From contig CM076846.1 in assembly GCA_039519185.1 (NCBI GenBank), positions 188,093,068-188,157,067 of the forward strand: a stretch of DNA of 64,000 nucleotides, in the 5' to 3' direction. The translations under genes and the position numbers were made by a program. Below are positions 32,365-44,290 of the stretch, piece by piece; the stretch's first letter is position 1, and each line of letters starts with the position of its first letter. The notes under the pieces were generated by a model that saw nothing but the letters and a program-made list of their open reading frames with translations, was not told the origin of the DNA and did not search any database. The stretch comes from Astragalus membranaceus (taxonomy: Eukaryota > Streptophyta > Magnoliopsida > Fabales > Fabaceae).

Positions 32365-33888
32365 AGAATAAAACCCCCATCTTCAAGTGGAATGTTGAAG
32401 TAACTGCCCTGATTCTACCCTGGGTCGGTCTTCCAATGATTCCATTGTAAATGGACTCACATGGCAGGATCAAGAACTTCGTTTTGACATTCCTAACCAG
32501 AGGTTCATCACCAAACGTCACCATTGGTTTCAGATACCCCAATGGCTTAGTTCTCGAACCATTGAAACCAAACAAGTCGGTTCCCCGATATGGGGTTAGA
32601 TCCTCTTCAGAGATCTGTAGTTTCCTTAATAGACAAGTCGGTTCCCCGATATTGGATTTATGAATCTCAGATTTAGGCTTGCTTGAGTTCGGCTTGACAT
32701 AGAATCTACTAGCCACATCTTCCCCGTAGTCAATGTATCTCTCGGATCTCTGGAAGAACTCCGCGAGGTTTTGAGGTTTTCGTAGTCCGATACTGACTTG
32801 GAAAAGACTTCCTTTCCTGAGGCCGTCCTTCATAAAGTAAAGTCGGAACTTGTCCTCCAAATTTTTGACTGTCGAGGCTTCATTATTGGATCTCTCAATA
32901 TAATCACGGAGGGACTCGTTTTCTCCTTGGCAAATCACCTTCAGCACCTCTGTCGACGACTTTGGTTTCCTTTGGGAGTGAGCAAAATGAGAAGACAAAA
33001 TTTTTGCCAGTTGGTTCCAAGATGAGACCGAGTTAGGCCTGAAACCTCTAAACCATCCTAATGCTGATTTCTCCAGAGTTAATGGGAAGATTTTGCATTT
33101 TACCTATTCTCGAGCATTGTGATATTGCATCATCAGCTCGAAGTAATCCAAGTGGTTGTCAGAATCGCCTATTCCATCATACATCTTCAATTCCGGTGGT
33201 TTTTCCAAGTGCCTCGGGATCGGACAATCGTCAATTCTACTTGTGAAAGGACCCCGACGCCTGGAGGATCCACCCCTTTCTAGAGAGTTCCGGTAGGGGT
33301 ACCTACCTGGCGATCTTCTGGAACTTGGTCGCAGACGTTCATGCTTCGGGGATCTAAACCGGCCTCTTAAACGTCGGCGAGGTGATGATGAAGCTAGAGA
33401 CAAAGTTAAAGGTAGATCAATTGGTAGTGGGAATGCATTGAGATTGTACTTGAGCCCCAAAGTACAATGTTCGATTCCCATAGAAGGCAAAAACTCTACA
33501 GGGGGTAGAGAATGTCATGATGTACAGTTCTGAGGTAGCCTACTAGAAAGAAAAGGGCCCAGGCTGTTACATTGCTGATGAGGTGAAGACCGATCCGGCA
33601 ATCCATTGGTTTGCACCGCAGCGAGGGCCGCCTCCATTTGGGAAATACGAATTTCCTGCCAGTTATCAGCTTGAACCTGTTGATTCAGCAAATGAACGAA
33701 CTGTCGGACATCATCGATTGGAATCAGAACATCTTCTGGAGGAGGAGGGGGACGATTACGTCCCGAGAGTTCCCCGAGGGGTGAGGGAGCGTTACAGCAA
33801 TTCCTTCTGGGGTAGATTGTGGATGAGCCGAACCTTGCTCATCACTCTGATGGAGCTGAACAATTCTAGGTCGTCCACGAGGTGCCAT
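32357..33888 (-). pseudogene. Tat gag fused to protease C-terminal half
   Basis: Starts at an ATG (33,888) with MAPRGRPRIVQ and continues through several frames. The gag core is at about 33,250-32,760 (KMYDGIGDSDNHLDYFELM; SSHFAHSQRKPKSS; YIERSNNEAS), with frame changes near 33,730 and 33,100. Near 32,650 the gag sequence runs directly into the protease C-terminal half (EEDLTPYRGTDLFGFNG; LPCESIYNGIIGRP). The zinc knuckle and the catalytic protease half are therefore deleted. A 20-bp word, ACAAGTCGGTTCCCCGATAT on plus, is directly repeated at 32,572 and 32,633 beside this fusion. Confidence 0.78.
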
Positions 33889-33922
33889 GTCTGGTCAAGG
33901 AAAAGAGACGAGAGCTAGATAT

Positions 33923-33942
33923 GCTCTCACTGTGGTCACCAA
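33923..33942 (-). other. Primer-binding site of the deleted Tat copy
   Basis: On minus TTGGTGACCACAGTGAGAGC immediately after the LTR end. The related plus-strand copy has TTAGCGACCACAGTGGG at the same position. Confidence 0.55.
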
Positions 33943-34273
33943 TGTTTTGTACCGTATCACAAGATCGGATAGTTGGTAGATCATTCTTGACCAGCTCGGA
34001 CCTCGGAGGGGGGTGTACCTGCAAAGACACTCTGACGCTCAAGTCAGGAGAGTGAAATCTCTTGCAAGTACTAGTTTAGAAATGTGTGTACCTGGTTAAA
34101 CAGTGTTTTCCCCTATTTATAGGGGGGTAGGATGATGTCTATGATCATCACGGAACCTTCCGATTTGTAACTGACAAATCGTAGCCATTGGTGGTGTAAC
34201 GCTCCATTAATGATAATGGGGCTCAATACCGTGTCCCATAATAGGTCCAAGTCGTTAAGCCCAATCCGGAACA
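33943..34273 (-). repeat. 5' LTR of the deleted Tat copy
   Basis: About 331 bp. On minus it starts TGTTCCGG and ends ACAAAACA next to the primer site. A TATA box (TATAAATA, minus) lies at 34,114-34,121. The outer boundary rests on the TG start and the TGTT/AACA end symmetry. Confidence 0.6.
34114..34121 (-). promoter_or_regulatory. TATA box in the 331-bp LTR
   Basis: TATAAATA on minus, flanked by CCCCCC and GGGG. Confidence 0.55.
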
Positions 34274-34370
34274 AGTCTATATTTCAAATTTATTAAAATA
34301 CTTGTGTTGAAAAAAGTTAAAAAAAAATTCGGTATAATCTTAATAATGGAGTATAAATCAGGAAAAAAGA

Positions 34371-34868
34371 AAATGAGATTTAATATAAAATATGCACCTC
34401 CGTTGAAAAAAGTTATTTTAGAATTTTCGATAATGGTTGAGTTTTTGTTGACGATTGTTAGTAGTTAAATTGACTGGTTTTAGTAGTTTTAATAGATTAT
34501 TGTAAATAGTAAAAAAAAATTATGTTTTTCGAAAATAAAAAAAATGACAGCGCGTCAGTGCCTCACAGCCTACGGCAGGTAGTCTGCGTTAGTCTGTCTG
34601 CATCTCATTTTTTCTGGCAAAATGAGATTTAATATAACATATGCACCTCCGTTGAAAAAAGTTATTTTAGAATTTTCGATAATGGTTGAGTTTTTGTTGA
34701 CGATTGTTAGTAGTTAAATTGATTGATTTTAGTAGTTTTAATAGATTATTGTAAATATTAAAAAAAAATTATGTTTTTCGAAAATAAAAAAAATGACAGC
34801 GCGTCAGTGCCTCATAGCCTACGGCAGGTAGTCTGCGTTAGTCTGTCTGCATCTCCTTTTTTTCTGGC
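34371..34868. repeat. Tandem duplication, two 249-bp units
   Basis: Units start at 34,371 and 34,620 with AAATGAGATTTAATATAA and end in GTCTGTCTGCATCTC. Only a few differences separate them, so the duplication is recent. No coding capacity. Confidence 0.85.
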
Positions 34869-34918
34869 GCGTTGACTTTATTTTTATCATTTAGTGGGAA
34901 AATTACTTATTTGTCATT

Positions 34919-34921
<3 letters not shown>

Positions 34922-34969
<48 letters not shown>
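34922..34969. repeat. (TA)n microsatellite
   Basis: An uninterrupted AT dinucleotide run of about 48 bp. Confidence 0.95.
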
Positions 34970-34970
<1 letters not shown>

Positions 34971-35580
34971 TAGATTAGATTATGAGAAGAGGGAGAGTGA
35001 AGAAGAAAATAAAGAAAGATATGAGAGAGAAGAGAGAGGACGGGGAAGTGTGTAAGAGAAAAATTACTAAGTGATAAAAATGACATTTTTGTCTTGTAGT
35101 GACAAATTGATGCTTTTACCCTTAATTTTGGATATGTGGCAAACTTGTAGAATGTCTAAAAATGAGAATTTGCTAGCAGTTTTTTTTATTATAGTAGATA
35201 GATATATATACTAGATTAGATTATGAGAAGAGAGAGAGAGAGTGAAGAAGAAAATAAAGAAAGATATGAGAGAGAAGAGAGAGGACGGGGAAGTGTGTAA
35301 GAGAAAAATTACTAAGTGATAAAAATGACATTTTTGTCTTGTAGTGACAAATTGACATTTTCGCCCTTAATTTTGGACATGTGGCAAACTTGTAGAATGT
35401 CTAAAAATGAGAATTTGCTAACACATTTTTTAATTTTTTTATTAAATTATAAGTGATAAAAATGACATTTTTGTCTTGTAGTGACAAATTGACATTTTTA
35501 CCCTTAATTTTGGACATGTGACAAACTTGTAGAATGTCTAAAAATGAGAATTTGCTAGCACATTTTTTATTATAGTAGAA
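34966..35580. repeat. Tandem duplication, period about 241 bp, two and a half units
   Basis: Units begin at about 34,966 and 35,207 with TACTAGATTAGATTATGAG; a third, partial unit covers about 35,450-35,575 and holds only the AAGTGATAAAAATGACATTT to GAGAATTTGCTAGCAC part. Confidence 0.85.
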
Positions 35581-35741
35581 GATAGTATAGTAGATAGATT
35601 TTAAAACTTTTAAGGGTGTGTTTGGCTCATGGGAGAAGTTGTAGGAGTGATGTTATTTGTTACCGAGGAAAGTGGTACAAAAGGTACGAATAACACTACA
35701 CCACACACATGAAAACACCGATAGTTTGAGCATACCGCATA

Positions 35742-35979
35742 GAGTAATGTTATTTAGCCAAAATGTTCTAACAAAAAATAGTCAAAAACCAAGTTACAAC
35801 ACTAATTAACCAAGTTTTATAGGCCATTAACCAATCTGTTTTTCACAGTTTTTAGTCAATGGTCTAGAAAACTGTAAAAAAACAGGCTGGTTAATGGCTC
35901 ATAAAACTTGGTTAATTGATGTTGTAACTTGGATTTTGGCTATTTTTGGCTGGAAAATTTTGGCTAAATAACATTACTC
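35742..35979. mobile_element. Foldback MITE with TA flanks
   Basis: About 238 bp, almost entirely an inverted repeat. It starts GAGTAATGTTATTTAGCC and ends with the complement; TA is present on both sides. TA target sites suggest a Tc1/mariner-type relative, but the termini are not the usual Stowaway sequence. Confidence 0.7.
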
Positions 35980-36503
35980 TACTACAAGTCACAAATAACA
36001 CTATTTTTCTATTGATTACTCGTACTATCCAACATTTTTCATAGGTTAATGAATTTTAACAACACTTTTGTGGTTGAATAAGTCGTGTTTGCCTTGACAA
36101 AGGAATGGTGAAAAAGAGAAAAGAAAAGTGTGTTACTTTTTAAAAAGATAAAAGTACCAATAAACTAATAAGCTCATTTCCTGTTAAAATTTATTCAATA
36201 AACTAATACAGCTTCTAATAGAAAGCGTGTTATTGGGTCAAAAAAATAAATAGAAAGGTGTTATTTCATAATTTATATTCTACTTCACATTTATTTGTCA
36301 CATATTTACCATTATATTTTGGTCAAAATATAATAATGGTATTGACTTTTATTCCTAAAAAAAATAATAGTATTTACTTTTAGTATGTAGACACTTTTTT
36401 TATCCAAAAATTTTAGAGTTCGGTGAATGGTGTCTTAGTTCAAGGTAGAGAGTCTACAATTATCTCATCTCAAGAGAATTGATGGAGATTCGAACTCGCA
36501 ATT
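35980..36503. other. AT-rich region, nothing recognised
   Basis: No open frame of note, no tandem or inverted repeat obvious by eye. Confidence 0.4.
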
Positions 36504-38335
36504 AAGGGTGGTAATAAACTGAGTCGAGCTGGTCTTGCATGACCTAAATTCAGCCTACATTGAAAATGTTGGGTCTGAGACCTGTCATACACTCGTTTTA
36601 GTGACTTGATCTGGTCTTTTTGAAAACTTAATAAGGCCTTAAAGCTTATTTAAAAATCCATTTCACTATTTTTCTTAGAAAAACCTTCAACCTTTAAGTA
36701 GGTAGACTTCTGTAAATAGATTAACAATCTAGTTGGTCAATGAGATTAACCTCTAATTTGAGATCTAACAAAATTTTCTAGAGAATTATATTTATATAAC
36801 ATTCTTTTTAATTTATATTTTATAATAATACTTTTAAATATGTTAAAAATTGATGTTGTAAATATGTTTAAATTAACATAAATGTTAGCAAATCTATGAA
36901 TCAACATATAGTTCAAAATTTAATATAATAATAATGATAATATTAAAAAATAGGCAGAATAGCACTTTTGGTCCTTTATGTTTGCTCCAGATTTCACTTT
37001 GGTCCTTTATCTTTTTTTTGGTCCGTTTTGGTCCCTCATGTTTCGTTTTCGTTTCATTTTGGTCCCTCACGTTAGTTTTGACTAACGGACGCCACGCTGG
37101 CAGTTAACTGCTGACGTGGCGTCCATTTTCATTTAACACATCAGCATTTATTTTTTTAATTGTTTAAAAACACAATTTTTAAAAACACAAATTAAAAACA
37201 TAATTTCCTTCACTCTCTCCACCGTCTCTCTCCACCGTCACTCTCTCCTCTCCATTCCTTCACTCTCTCCTCTCCACCGTCACTCTCTCCTCTTCATTCC
37301 TTCACTCTCTCCACCGTCACTCTCGCCCTTCAGTTTCGTTCCCCCTTATCCATTCCATTCCATTCTGCGTTCCATTCAAACATCATCGTCGCATCTCTCT
37401 CACTCTCCATCATCGTGGATTTTCTGGATCTGGGTTTCATCGTCGCGGTGGTCCTTCGTTTTCGCTGCCTTCGGTTTCACTGCCTTTCTTCTTCAGATCT
37501 CCTCTTCTCCTTCGTTCGCGAACCCATATCTTCTTCTCCTTCGTTCGCGAACACATATCTTCAGATCTCCTCTTCTCCTTCGCTCTCTCTCTTCTCACCG
37601 TTCGCTCTTCTCTGGGTTTTCTGGTTCGCGAAGGAGATCTGGGTTCGCGAAGGGGTGGTGGGTTTTGCGCAGAGAGGAAAAGAAGGAAAAATGGGAGGGT
37701 GGCGACGGTGGTGGAGGGTGGCGACGGTGGTGGAGGGTGGCGACTGTGGTGGGAGGGTGGTGGAGGGTGGTGGAGTGTGCGAAGAGAGGAAAAGAATGAA
37801 TTAAAAAAAATTATGTTTTATTTTTTTAATTGTTTTAATTGAATTAATTATTTTAATTGTTTTAATTAATTAATTGAATTAAATAATATTAATTTTTGCC
37901 ACGTCATTTAATGAAAATGGACGCCACGTCAGCAGTTAACTGCCAGCGTGGCGTCCGTTAGTCAAAACTAACGTGAGGGACCAAAATGAAACGAAAACGA
38001 AACATGAGGGACCAAAACGGACCAAAAAAAAGATAAAGGACCAAAGTGAAATCTGGAGCAAACATAAAGGACCAAAAGTGCTATTCTGCCTAAAAAATAT
38101 TATTATTATTTTTTGATATATAAAAAATATTATTTATATTTGCTTATGTATGTCGGTCTGGTAGGCCTAAACGATCTTTATAGTGTCCCGTAGTCTGATT
38201 TTTTTAGCTAAAAAAATTTAATTTTTTTGTTGACCTTATCTATTTTAAATAAATCCCGGTAGGCTAGGCCGAATGTAGGTTGGGTCATAGGCTCTTCTGA
38301 TCTACTTAGCCTATTCCCACCTCTCTCACGAGTTC
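36504..38335. mobile_element. Possible degenerate DNA transposon enclosing a MULE
   Basis: The left part (AAGGGTGGTAATA, then ...ATGACCTAAATTCAGCCTAC) resembles the complement of the right part (AGGTGGGAATAGGC, then ...ATGACCCAACCTACATTCGG). This suggests weak, decayed terminal inverted repeats. No transposase. Boundaries are approximate. Confidence 0.3.
36953..38090. mobile_element. Non-autonomous Mutator-like element with 9-bp target duplication
   Basis: 1,138 bp with about 185-bp terminal inverted repeats (GGCAGAATAGCACTTTTGGT at the left, its complement at the right). It is flanked by a perfect 9-bp direct repeat TAAAAAATA (36,944-36,952 and 38,091-38,099). The interior (about 37,200-37,800) is GC-richer than the surroundings: CT-rich repeats, a TTCGCGAA-rich stretch and repeated GGTGGCGACGGTGGTGGAG units. 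It encodes no transposase. The interior could be captured host sequence (Pack-MULE). Confidence 0.85.
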
Positions 38336-38672
38336 TTACGAAGTAGTTATTTTGATAAATAATTTCCCACATGTGATTAACATATAAATAATTTCTATTA
38401 TATTGTTAATTTTGATAAAAAAAAATCTAATTTTGGTGTATATTAAATAATATCCTTATGGAAAAATCAATATTTACCTTCATTATTGATAAATTAACAA
38501 ATATAATAACAATAATATCCATGACCTAAAAATGGAAAGCTAATATTATGGTAAAGCTATTATTACCATAATAAGTAATAAGGATGATTCTTTTAAATGC
38601 TTGCAATTAAATTGGATATTCTGTCAAAAAATAATTATGTTGGATACAAATATCAGCAATAATTTTTTTTGG

Positions 38673-38987
38673 GCTAAAGTGCTTCCGGGGTCCCTTATCT
38701 TTATTTAAAATAACGATTTGGTCCTTTATATTTTTTTTGTCCCAAATCAGTCCTTTATGTTTTAAATTTTTGACACATAAATCCTTTTTAGTCCCAAATT
38801 AGTCCTTTATGTTTCAAATTTTTAACACATAAATCATTTTTTTTGACACATAAATCAGCTCTGTTAACAGAAAAGGATTTATGTGTCAAAAATTTGAAAG
38901 ATAAAAGACTTATTTGGGACAAAAAAAACATAAAGGACTAATTCGTTACTTTAAATAAAGATAAAGGACCCCGGGAGCACTTTAGCC
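38673..38987. mobile_element. Small inverted-repeat MITE
   Basis: 315 bp, starting GGCTAAAGTGCTTCCGGGG and ending with the complement GCACTTTAGCC. Inner arms include GACACATAAATCC and its complement. Flanks are T-rich (TTTTTTTG on both sides), compatible with an 8-9-bp target duplication. Confidence 0.75.
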
Positions 38988-39155
38988 TTTTTTTGACATA
39001 CTTGTTTAAATATATATTTTTATTTATGAAAAAATAATTTTTTTTTGAAAAGATAGAGGGCTTATGAGCCCAGCAAAAACAAAGAGAAAACTAGAGTTTT
39101 ACAAAACGAGGAGTGGACACTCCTTTTGAATCATAGAATGTGGTTAAGGCCTAAC

Positions 39156-42100
39156 TCAACCCCACAAAATCGGCTTGTAAGGTAAGAGTTGTCTCTCACT
39201 TATAAACTCTTTTGAGACCATATCTCTAGTCAATGTGAGATTTGGGTTTTTCCCAATAAGAATCATCAATAACAGCCTTAATAATATCTTCAGGGGCAGC
39301 ATCGTGGAACTCCGTATCTTGAATCTGAGTGCTCCCCTTAACAGTAAGGAGATGGGCACACTTATTTGCCTCTTTGTAAGTGTGCATAACTTGAATCTGC
39401 CACCCATTGTGCATCATAGTCGTTCTTATTTTTCTGACCAAACTCCAACCATCACTCCTACCAAGCTTGTCTTGCTGCAGAACCTCAACAATCTGAGCAG
39501 AATCAGTCTCCAACATCACCTGCGAACATCACTTAGCCTTAGCCATCAGCAGGCCCCTCATACACTCCCCAAATCTCAGCAGTATAAGCATTACAAAATC
39601 CAAGGGATTTGGTGAAACCACCCCTCCAAATACCATCACTGTCTCTTAACAAACCTCCACAACCTGCAATACCACACTCCTTATTACCGGAACCATCTGT
39701 ATTGAGCTTGAACCACCCAATAGAAGGAGGAATCCATCGCACTAGCTTAGCAACCAAGCTCCTGCCATTCTTGATAACCCGAGACTTCACAACAGTCATA
39801 TAGTCCCTAGTCTCCTTCACAACAATGTTTCAAGGCTTCCAAGGCATGACAAAATCAGTGTCATGGGTTAATTTGTTCCTCCACATGGCCAAGGAAGATC
39901 AGAATCAATACCCAACATCAGCTCCAAATTGATAGCAATCCAAACCTACAAATCACAGTCAAAAAATACAGCTCTCTTATTAGGATTAACGAGATGCATC
40001 CAGATGATACGAGCTAATGGGCAGTTTCGAAGCACATGAGGAGTGGTCTCCTCTTCTTCAACACAGTGATAGCAAAGAGCAGAACCCAAGTGCATTTTGG
40101 CTTTCCTAGCGTTTGTCAAAAGCCTATCATGACAGAGTAACCAAACAAACTGTCTCACTCTTTCCTAGGAAGCAATACACCGGACAATTTTCCACTTAGA
40201 TGAAGTTTCTGTTTCTCCTATATTACAAAGAAGCCTGTAAGCAGATGCAACTGTGAATCTGCCATTTGCACTTCCAGGCCACAGACATCTATCCTCAATA
40301 TTAGAGGGCTCAGGAGGAGGTATAGCTTGGAAACGGGCCAAAATCTCCTCAGGCAGCTAGGGCTCAAGCAAAGCTAAGTTCCAGCTCCCATTGTCATTAG
40401 TCAAATCAGCAACACAGCTTCCATGAAGAGCACTAGGAATCTCCACATTTAGATGAATGATTTTAGTGTCCCAATCTATCCACCTTTGATTCCACACATG
40501 CACCATTCTACCATTCCCAATCACCCAAAACTCATACTTCTCAAACCATTTCTCAAGAGGGGCAATGTTCTTCCACAAACTAGAGTCCGTTCCTTTAGCA
40601 ATCCATTGTTGAGGATTAGATGTCAGAATTGCAACGCAAATCCCACCCAAGTTTCATTGAACCAGCAGTGTTCATGGTAGGAAGGCGTCTCATGCCAAGA
40701 CCCCCATCAACTTTGAGCCTTGTCACCATATCCCACCCCACAGCATGATATCTCTGATGCATCTCATCATCGCCCTAAATGAAACCATACTGAATTCTTT
40801 GGATGTCATGAAGAACCCCCTTTGGAACAGCAGCAACCATCATAGAGTAGATGGGCATAGCTTCAATTACTGATTTGGCCAGGGTAGTTCTTCTAGCTTG
40901 TGAGAGATGTCTTGTTTTCCACCCAACAAGTTTCTGAGTATTCTGCTCAATAAGATACTGGTAATCAGCTCTTTTAGGAGCCCTACCAATCAAAGGCACC
41001 CCAAGCTATCTTCCCAAAGACTGGACTTCTTTAAAACCAGAAGCATTGACAAGCTGGTCTCTCATCTCCCTATTCACATTCTTGGAAAAAAGAACACTGG
41101 TTTTGGTTAGACTAACCTGCTGCCCAGATAAACTGCAAAACTCGTATAATACTTGCAAAACACAGTCCATTTGCTTCCTATTTGCCTGCCCAAATAGCAT
41201 CATCAGCAAACATCAAGTGTGTGATGGTAGGACCATGTTTACCAGCTTGGATCCCAATCCATTTCCCATCAGTAGCTTTATCAGATATCATGTGTGACAG
41301 CTTGTCCATGCACATCACAAATAAATAAGGAGACATTGGATCTCCTTGCCGGATACCTCTTTGAGGGCTAAAATAATCAAACCTTACTCCATTCCATTTA
41401 ACATTGGTTTGGACACAAGAGATAGAGCACATAATCAACTGAATAATAGTTGAAGGGAGATCAATCTCTTTCAGGACATTGTGTATAAAAGACCAACTAA
41501 GCCTATCATAAGCTTTAGATAGGTCAACTTTTTACAACAAAAGCACCAGTCTTACCCTTCATTTTAGCCATGCTATGGGCCATTTCTTGCGCAATAACAA
41601 TGTTTTCCTGAATTTTTCTCCTAGGAATGAAACCTGATTGATACGGGCTAACAATCTGGGGCACAATATTTTTCAGTCTCTCCACAAGAATCTTGCTAAT
41701 CAGCTTATATAAATAATTGCAGAGAGCTATTGGTCTGAACTGATCCACAAACTCAGGTTTGGTGTCTTTGGGGATTAGGCAAATGTCAGTTTGATTAAAC
41801 TGAGCTATCAAGTTGGGGTCATTCCAAACTTTATGAGCAAAGTCACACACACTGTCCCCCACAACTTCCCAACACTACAAAAAAACTGGTCATTAGCGAG
41901 GGTTGATAGAAGCCCGCAGGATATCCATCTGGTCCAAGAGCCTTCCAAGGCGCCATACTGAACATAGCACTCTTGATTTCTTTCTCTCTAACAGGATCAA
42001 CTACTTTTTGCAGCTCTACAGTGTCAATAGCAGAGAAAGAGATTGCAGTTTGGTACCAATCCTTGACCTGTCTCTCTTCACTGAACAAGTGATGATAAAA

Positions 42101-43047
42101 CTGATTGACAATAACTCTAATGTTGGCAGCATTTTCCTCCCATTCCCCATCATGCCTTCTCAAGGCAAGGATATGATTTTTCCTCCTCCTGGCAGTTGCT
42201 TTGAGGTGGTAATACCTTGTATTACGATCACCATCAGCAAGCCATTTGGCTCTAGACCTTTGAAACCACAGTAATTCTTCCCGGTAGTTGTTAACATTCA
42301 ATTCATCTTGTAATTTGCTCTCCAGTTTCTTGAGGTAGTAAGTTTCACTTCCTGAGTGCTACTTTCTTTGAATGCATGCCAACCTAGCCAGAAATTCTCT
42401 TTTATTCTTCATTATCATAGCAAAAGTATTCTGTTTCCACAGAGTTAGTTTATGCTCTAACTGAGTGAGATTTAGCTGCATAGGCTTGCTTGTGTCCCAC
42501 CAATCTTTTACTTGATCTATGTAAGTTTTGTCTGTTAACCACAAGCTTTCAAATCTAAAAATCTTAGCCCTCACCTCAGCCCCACGCCCTCCAGGATTGA
42601 CTAGGATTGGATGGTAGTCAGAGTAAGAAACCCGAGCCAAAACTTTGACAAACGCATCAGGAAACCTAAGGCGCCAACCATCGTTGCAGAGAGCTCTATC
42701 CAGTCTTTTAAATATGTGACAACCATCATGGAATAAAGGACCTTTCCATGTGAAAGTTGTACCCACAGCTCCCATATCCATGAGCTGACACCTATTAATG
42801 TTGTCCACAAACTTTGCAATTTCTGATAGGGTATAGCACCACCACCCTTTTTCTCAGTAGCAGAAGCAATATCATTAAAGTCCTCAGCAAGCATCCAATC
42901 CCCCTGCATATTATCAACAATACCAGCAAATTCATCCCACATAACATTCCTACCAATGTCTTGAGGGCTTGCATACACTGCAGTGAGGAACCAACCCTGA
43001 ACTTCTTGCATACACACCTCCACATGAATGAACTAAAAAGTGGTTAG
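39156..43047 (-). pseudogene. LINE ORF2: endonuclease, reverse transcriptase, zf-RVT, RNase H
   Basis: Pieces in order on minus: endonuclease (FLTAVYASPQDIGR; WMLAEDFNDI, where GDFNDI is usual), a pre-RT region (WLADGDRNTRYYH), reverse transcriptase (KPEFVDQFRPIALCN; SPYQSGFIPRRKI; RGIRQGDPMSPYLFV; and the active-site LMFADDA at about 41,200), a region with ARRTTLAKSVIEAMPIY, a zf-RVT-like part (FVWLLCHDRLLTNARK; CYHCVEEEETTPHVL), and a C-terminal RNase H (FKLNTDGSGNKECGIAGCGG; LETDSAQIVEVL). At least six stops or frame changes separate the pieces. The endonuclease nicks the target and the reverse transcriptase copies the RNA in place; this copy is dead. Confidence 0.85.
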
Positions 43048-43141
43048 TAACACCCTAATTTGAATGTTCATAATTGAAACCATTGCCCGTATTGATCCCT
43101 GTGTAACCCCTAACACCATCTTCCTTATCCACCTCAGTGTT

Positions 43142-44253
43142 TTATTTCTCTATTAGAACACTGTATCTAGAGCCAGCATGGTGATTTTCATTAGTGCCTC
43201 CCTCTCCACGACCAGGGACTTGCTTTCTCCTAGTGTTGCCCTTATTCTTTTGCACAATAGTCCACATATTCCGTAGCTCAGTTTGCTCTTCATTTCTGTC
43301 AGTATCTCCATAATCTTCTCTTGGTTCAACCACCGTGAAAGAGCAACCTTCTTTATAATGGCCAAACCTACCACATTTAAGGCACAGTAAATGCAACCCT
43401 TCGTATTCTACCTTTGTAATGACGATCTTTCACCTCAAAAATAGCAAGAAGAGGTTTTGATAGGTCAACTTCAACGCATAACCTTGCGTATTTCCCCCTT
43501 TCATGAGAGAGGGTAGTCTTGTCCACCTTCACAGTTCTGCCTATCCTATTACCAACAAAGTGCGAGAAAGTAGAATCATAGTATTCTATAGGGAGACCAG
43601 AGAATCTTACCCACACCAACCCTATCTATGCTAGCCTTTTCTGGGTGGAAATTCGGACTCCATTCCCTCACAATGAGGTAGTGGTCGTATATAAGCCACG
43701 GTCCTTGGCTTAGAGCGAAATCCCTGTCCTTAACGCTTGTGAACGTAACAAGAAAGAAGTTGTTGCTCAAATCAATGATGGAGATAACACCATTTGAAAC
43801 CCACAATTGGTTTAATATATTTTCTAGTGCCTTGAAACCAATCTTTCTTCCCAGCAATTTGACGATGAGCCCCTTCTTCCACAGTTTTTGGATGCGAGCC
43901 TCTTCCCATTTCGAAAGGTTGAACGCCGGGCATTCATGCTTACCCAGCATTTTCTCTTCAACTACTATGCACCTAGAGAACATTTCCTCTGAGAACTTGA
44001 ATTGTTCCCCTTCCATTGTGTTGCCTTCTTGTTCCTTGGATTCTTCCGATGCGTGGCCCATCACCGTTTCTTTGAATGTGCGCTTAACGCTCGCATTTCG
44101 ATTCTCCAAACCCTCATCAACAAGATCGCCGTATAAAATTGGCGTTGATGATTCATTGGAAAATTCATGGTTGCCCCCTTTGACTTTTTTGAAGCTCCTA
44201 TGCTTCACTACATTTGGCGGTGTAGGCGTGACGGGCGGCTCCTCCTCCGCCAT
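43142..44253 (-). pseudogene. LINE ORF1 (DUF4283-like domain and CCHC zinc knuckle)
   Basis: Starts at the ATG at 44,253 (MAEEEPPVTPTPP). The middle resembles the plant LINE gag-like DUF4283 domain (DFALSQGPWLIYDHYLIVREW). After a frame change near 43,600 comes VWVRFSGLPIEYYD, and after another near 43,385 the zinc knuckle CLKCGRFGHYKEGC (CX2CX4HX4C, all ligands present). ORF1 proteins bind the element RNA. Two frame changes make this copy inactive. Confidence 0.8.
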
Positions 44254-44290
44254 CGCGACGGGGCGGTGCCAATGAGATCAGAAGAGGTCA

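Larger units (their letters stand above)
30693..34273 (-). mobile_element. Tat-lineage Ty3/gypsy element, internally deleted and 3'-truncated
   Basis: On minus: LTR (34,273-33,943), primer site, gag, fused gag/protease tail, reverse transcriptase and a piece of archaic RNase H, ending at the Ogre-like LTR at 30,692. Protein sequence is close to the plus-strand copy at 45,955-64,000, so both belong to one family. Missing are the gag zinc region with the protease active site, most of RNase H, all of integrase and the 3' LTR. Confidence 0.85.
39047..44290 (-). mobile_element. L1-type LINE, near full length but decayed
   Basis: On minus: an ORF1 with DUF4283-like and zinc-knuckle regions, then ORF2 with endonuclease, reverse transcriptase, zf-RVT-like and RNase H parts. 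It ends in a poly(A) tail seen on plus as T9 (39,038-39,046). The 5' end is placed just beyond the ORF1 start; a target duplication could not be identified with confidence. Confidence 0.85.
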
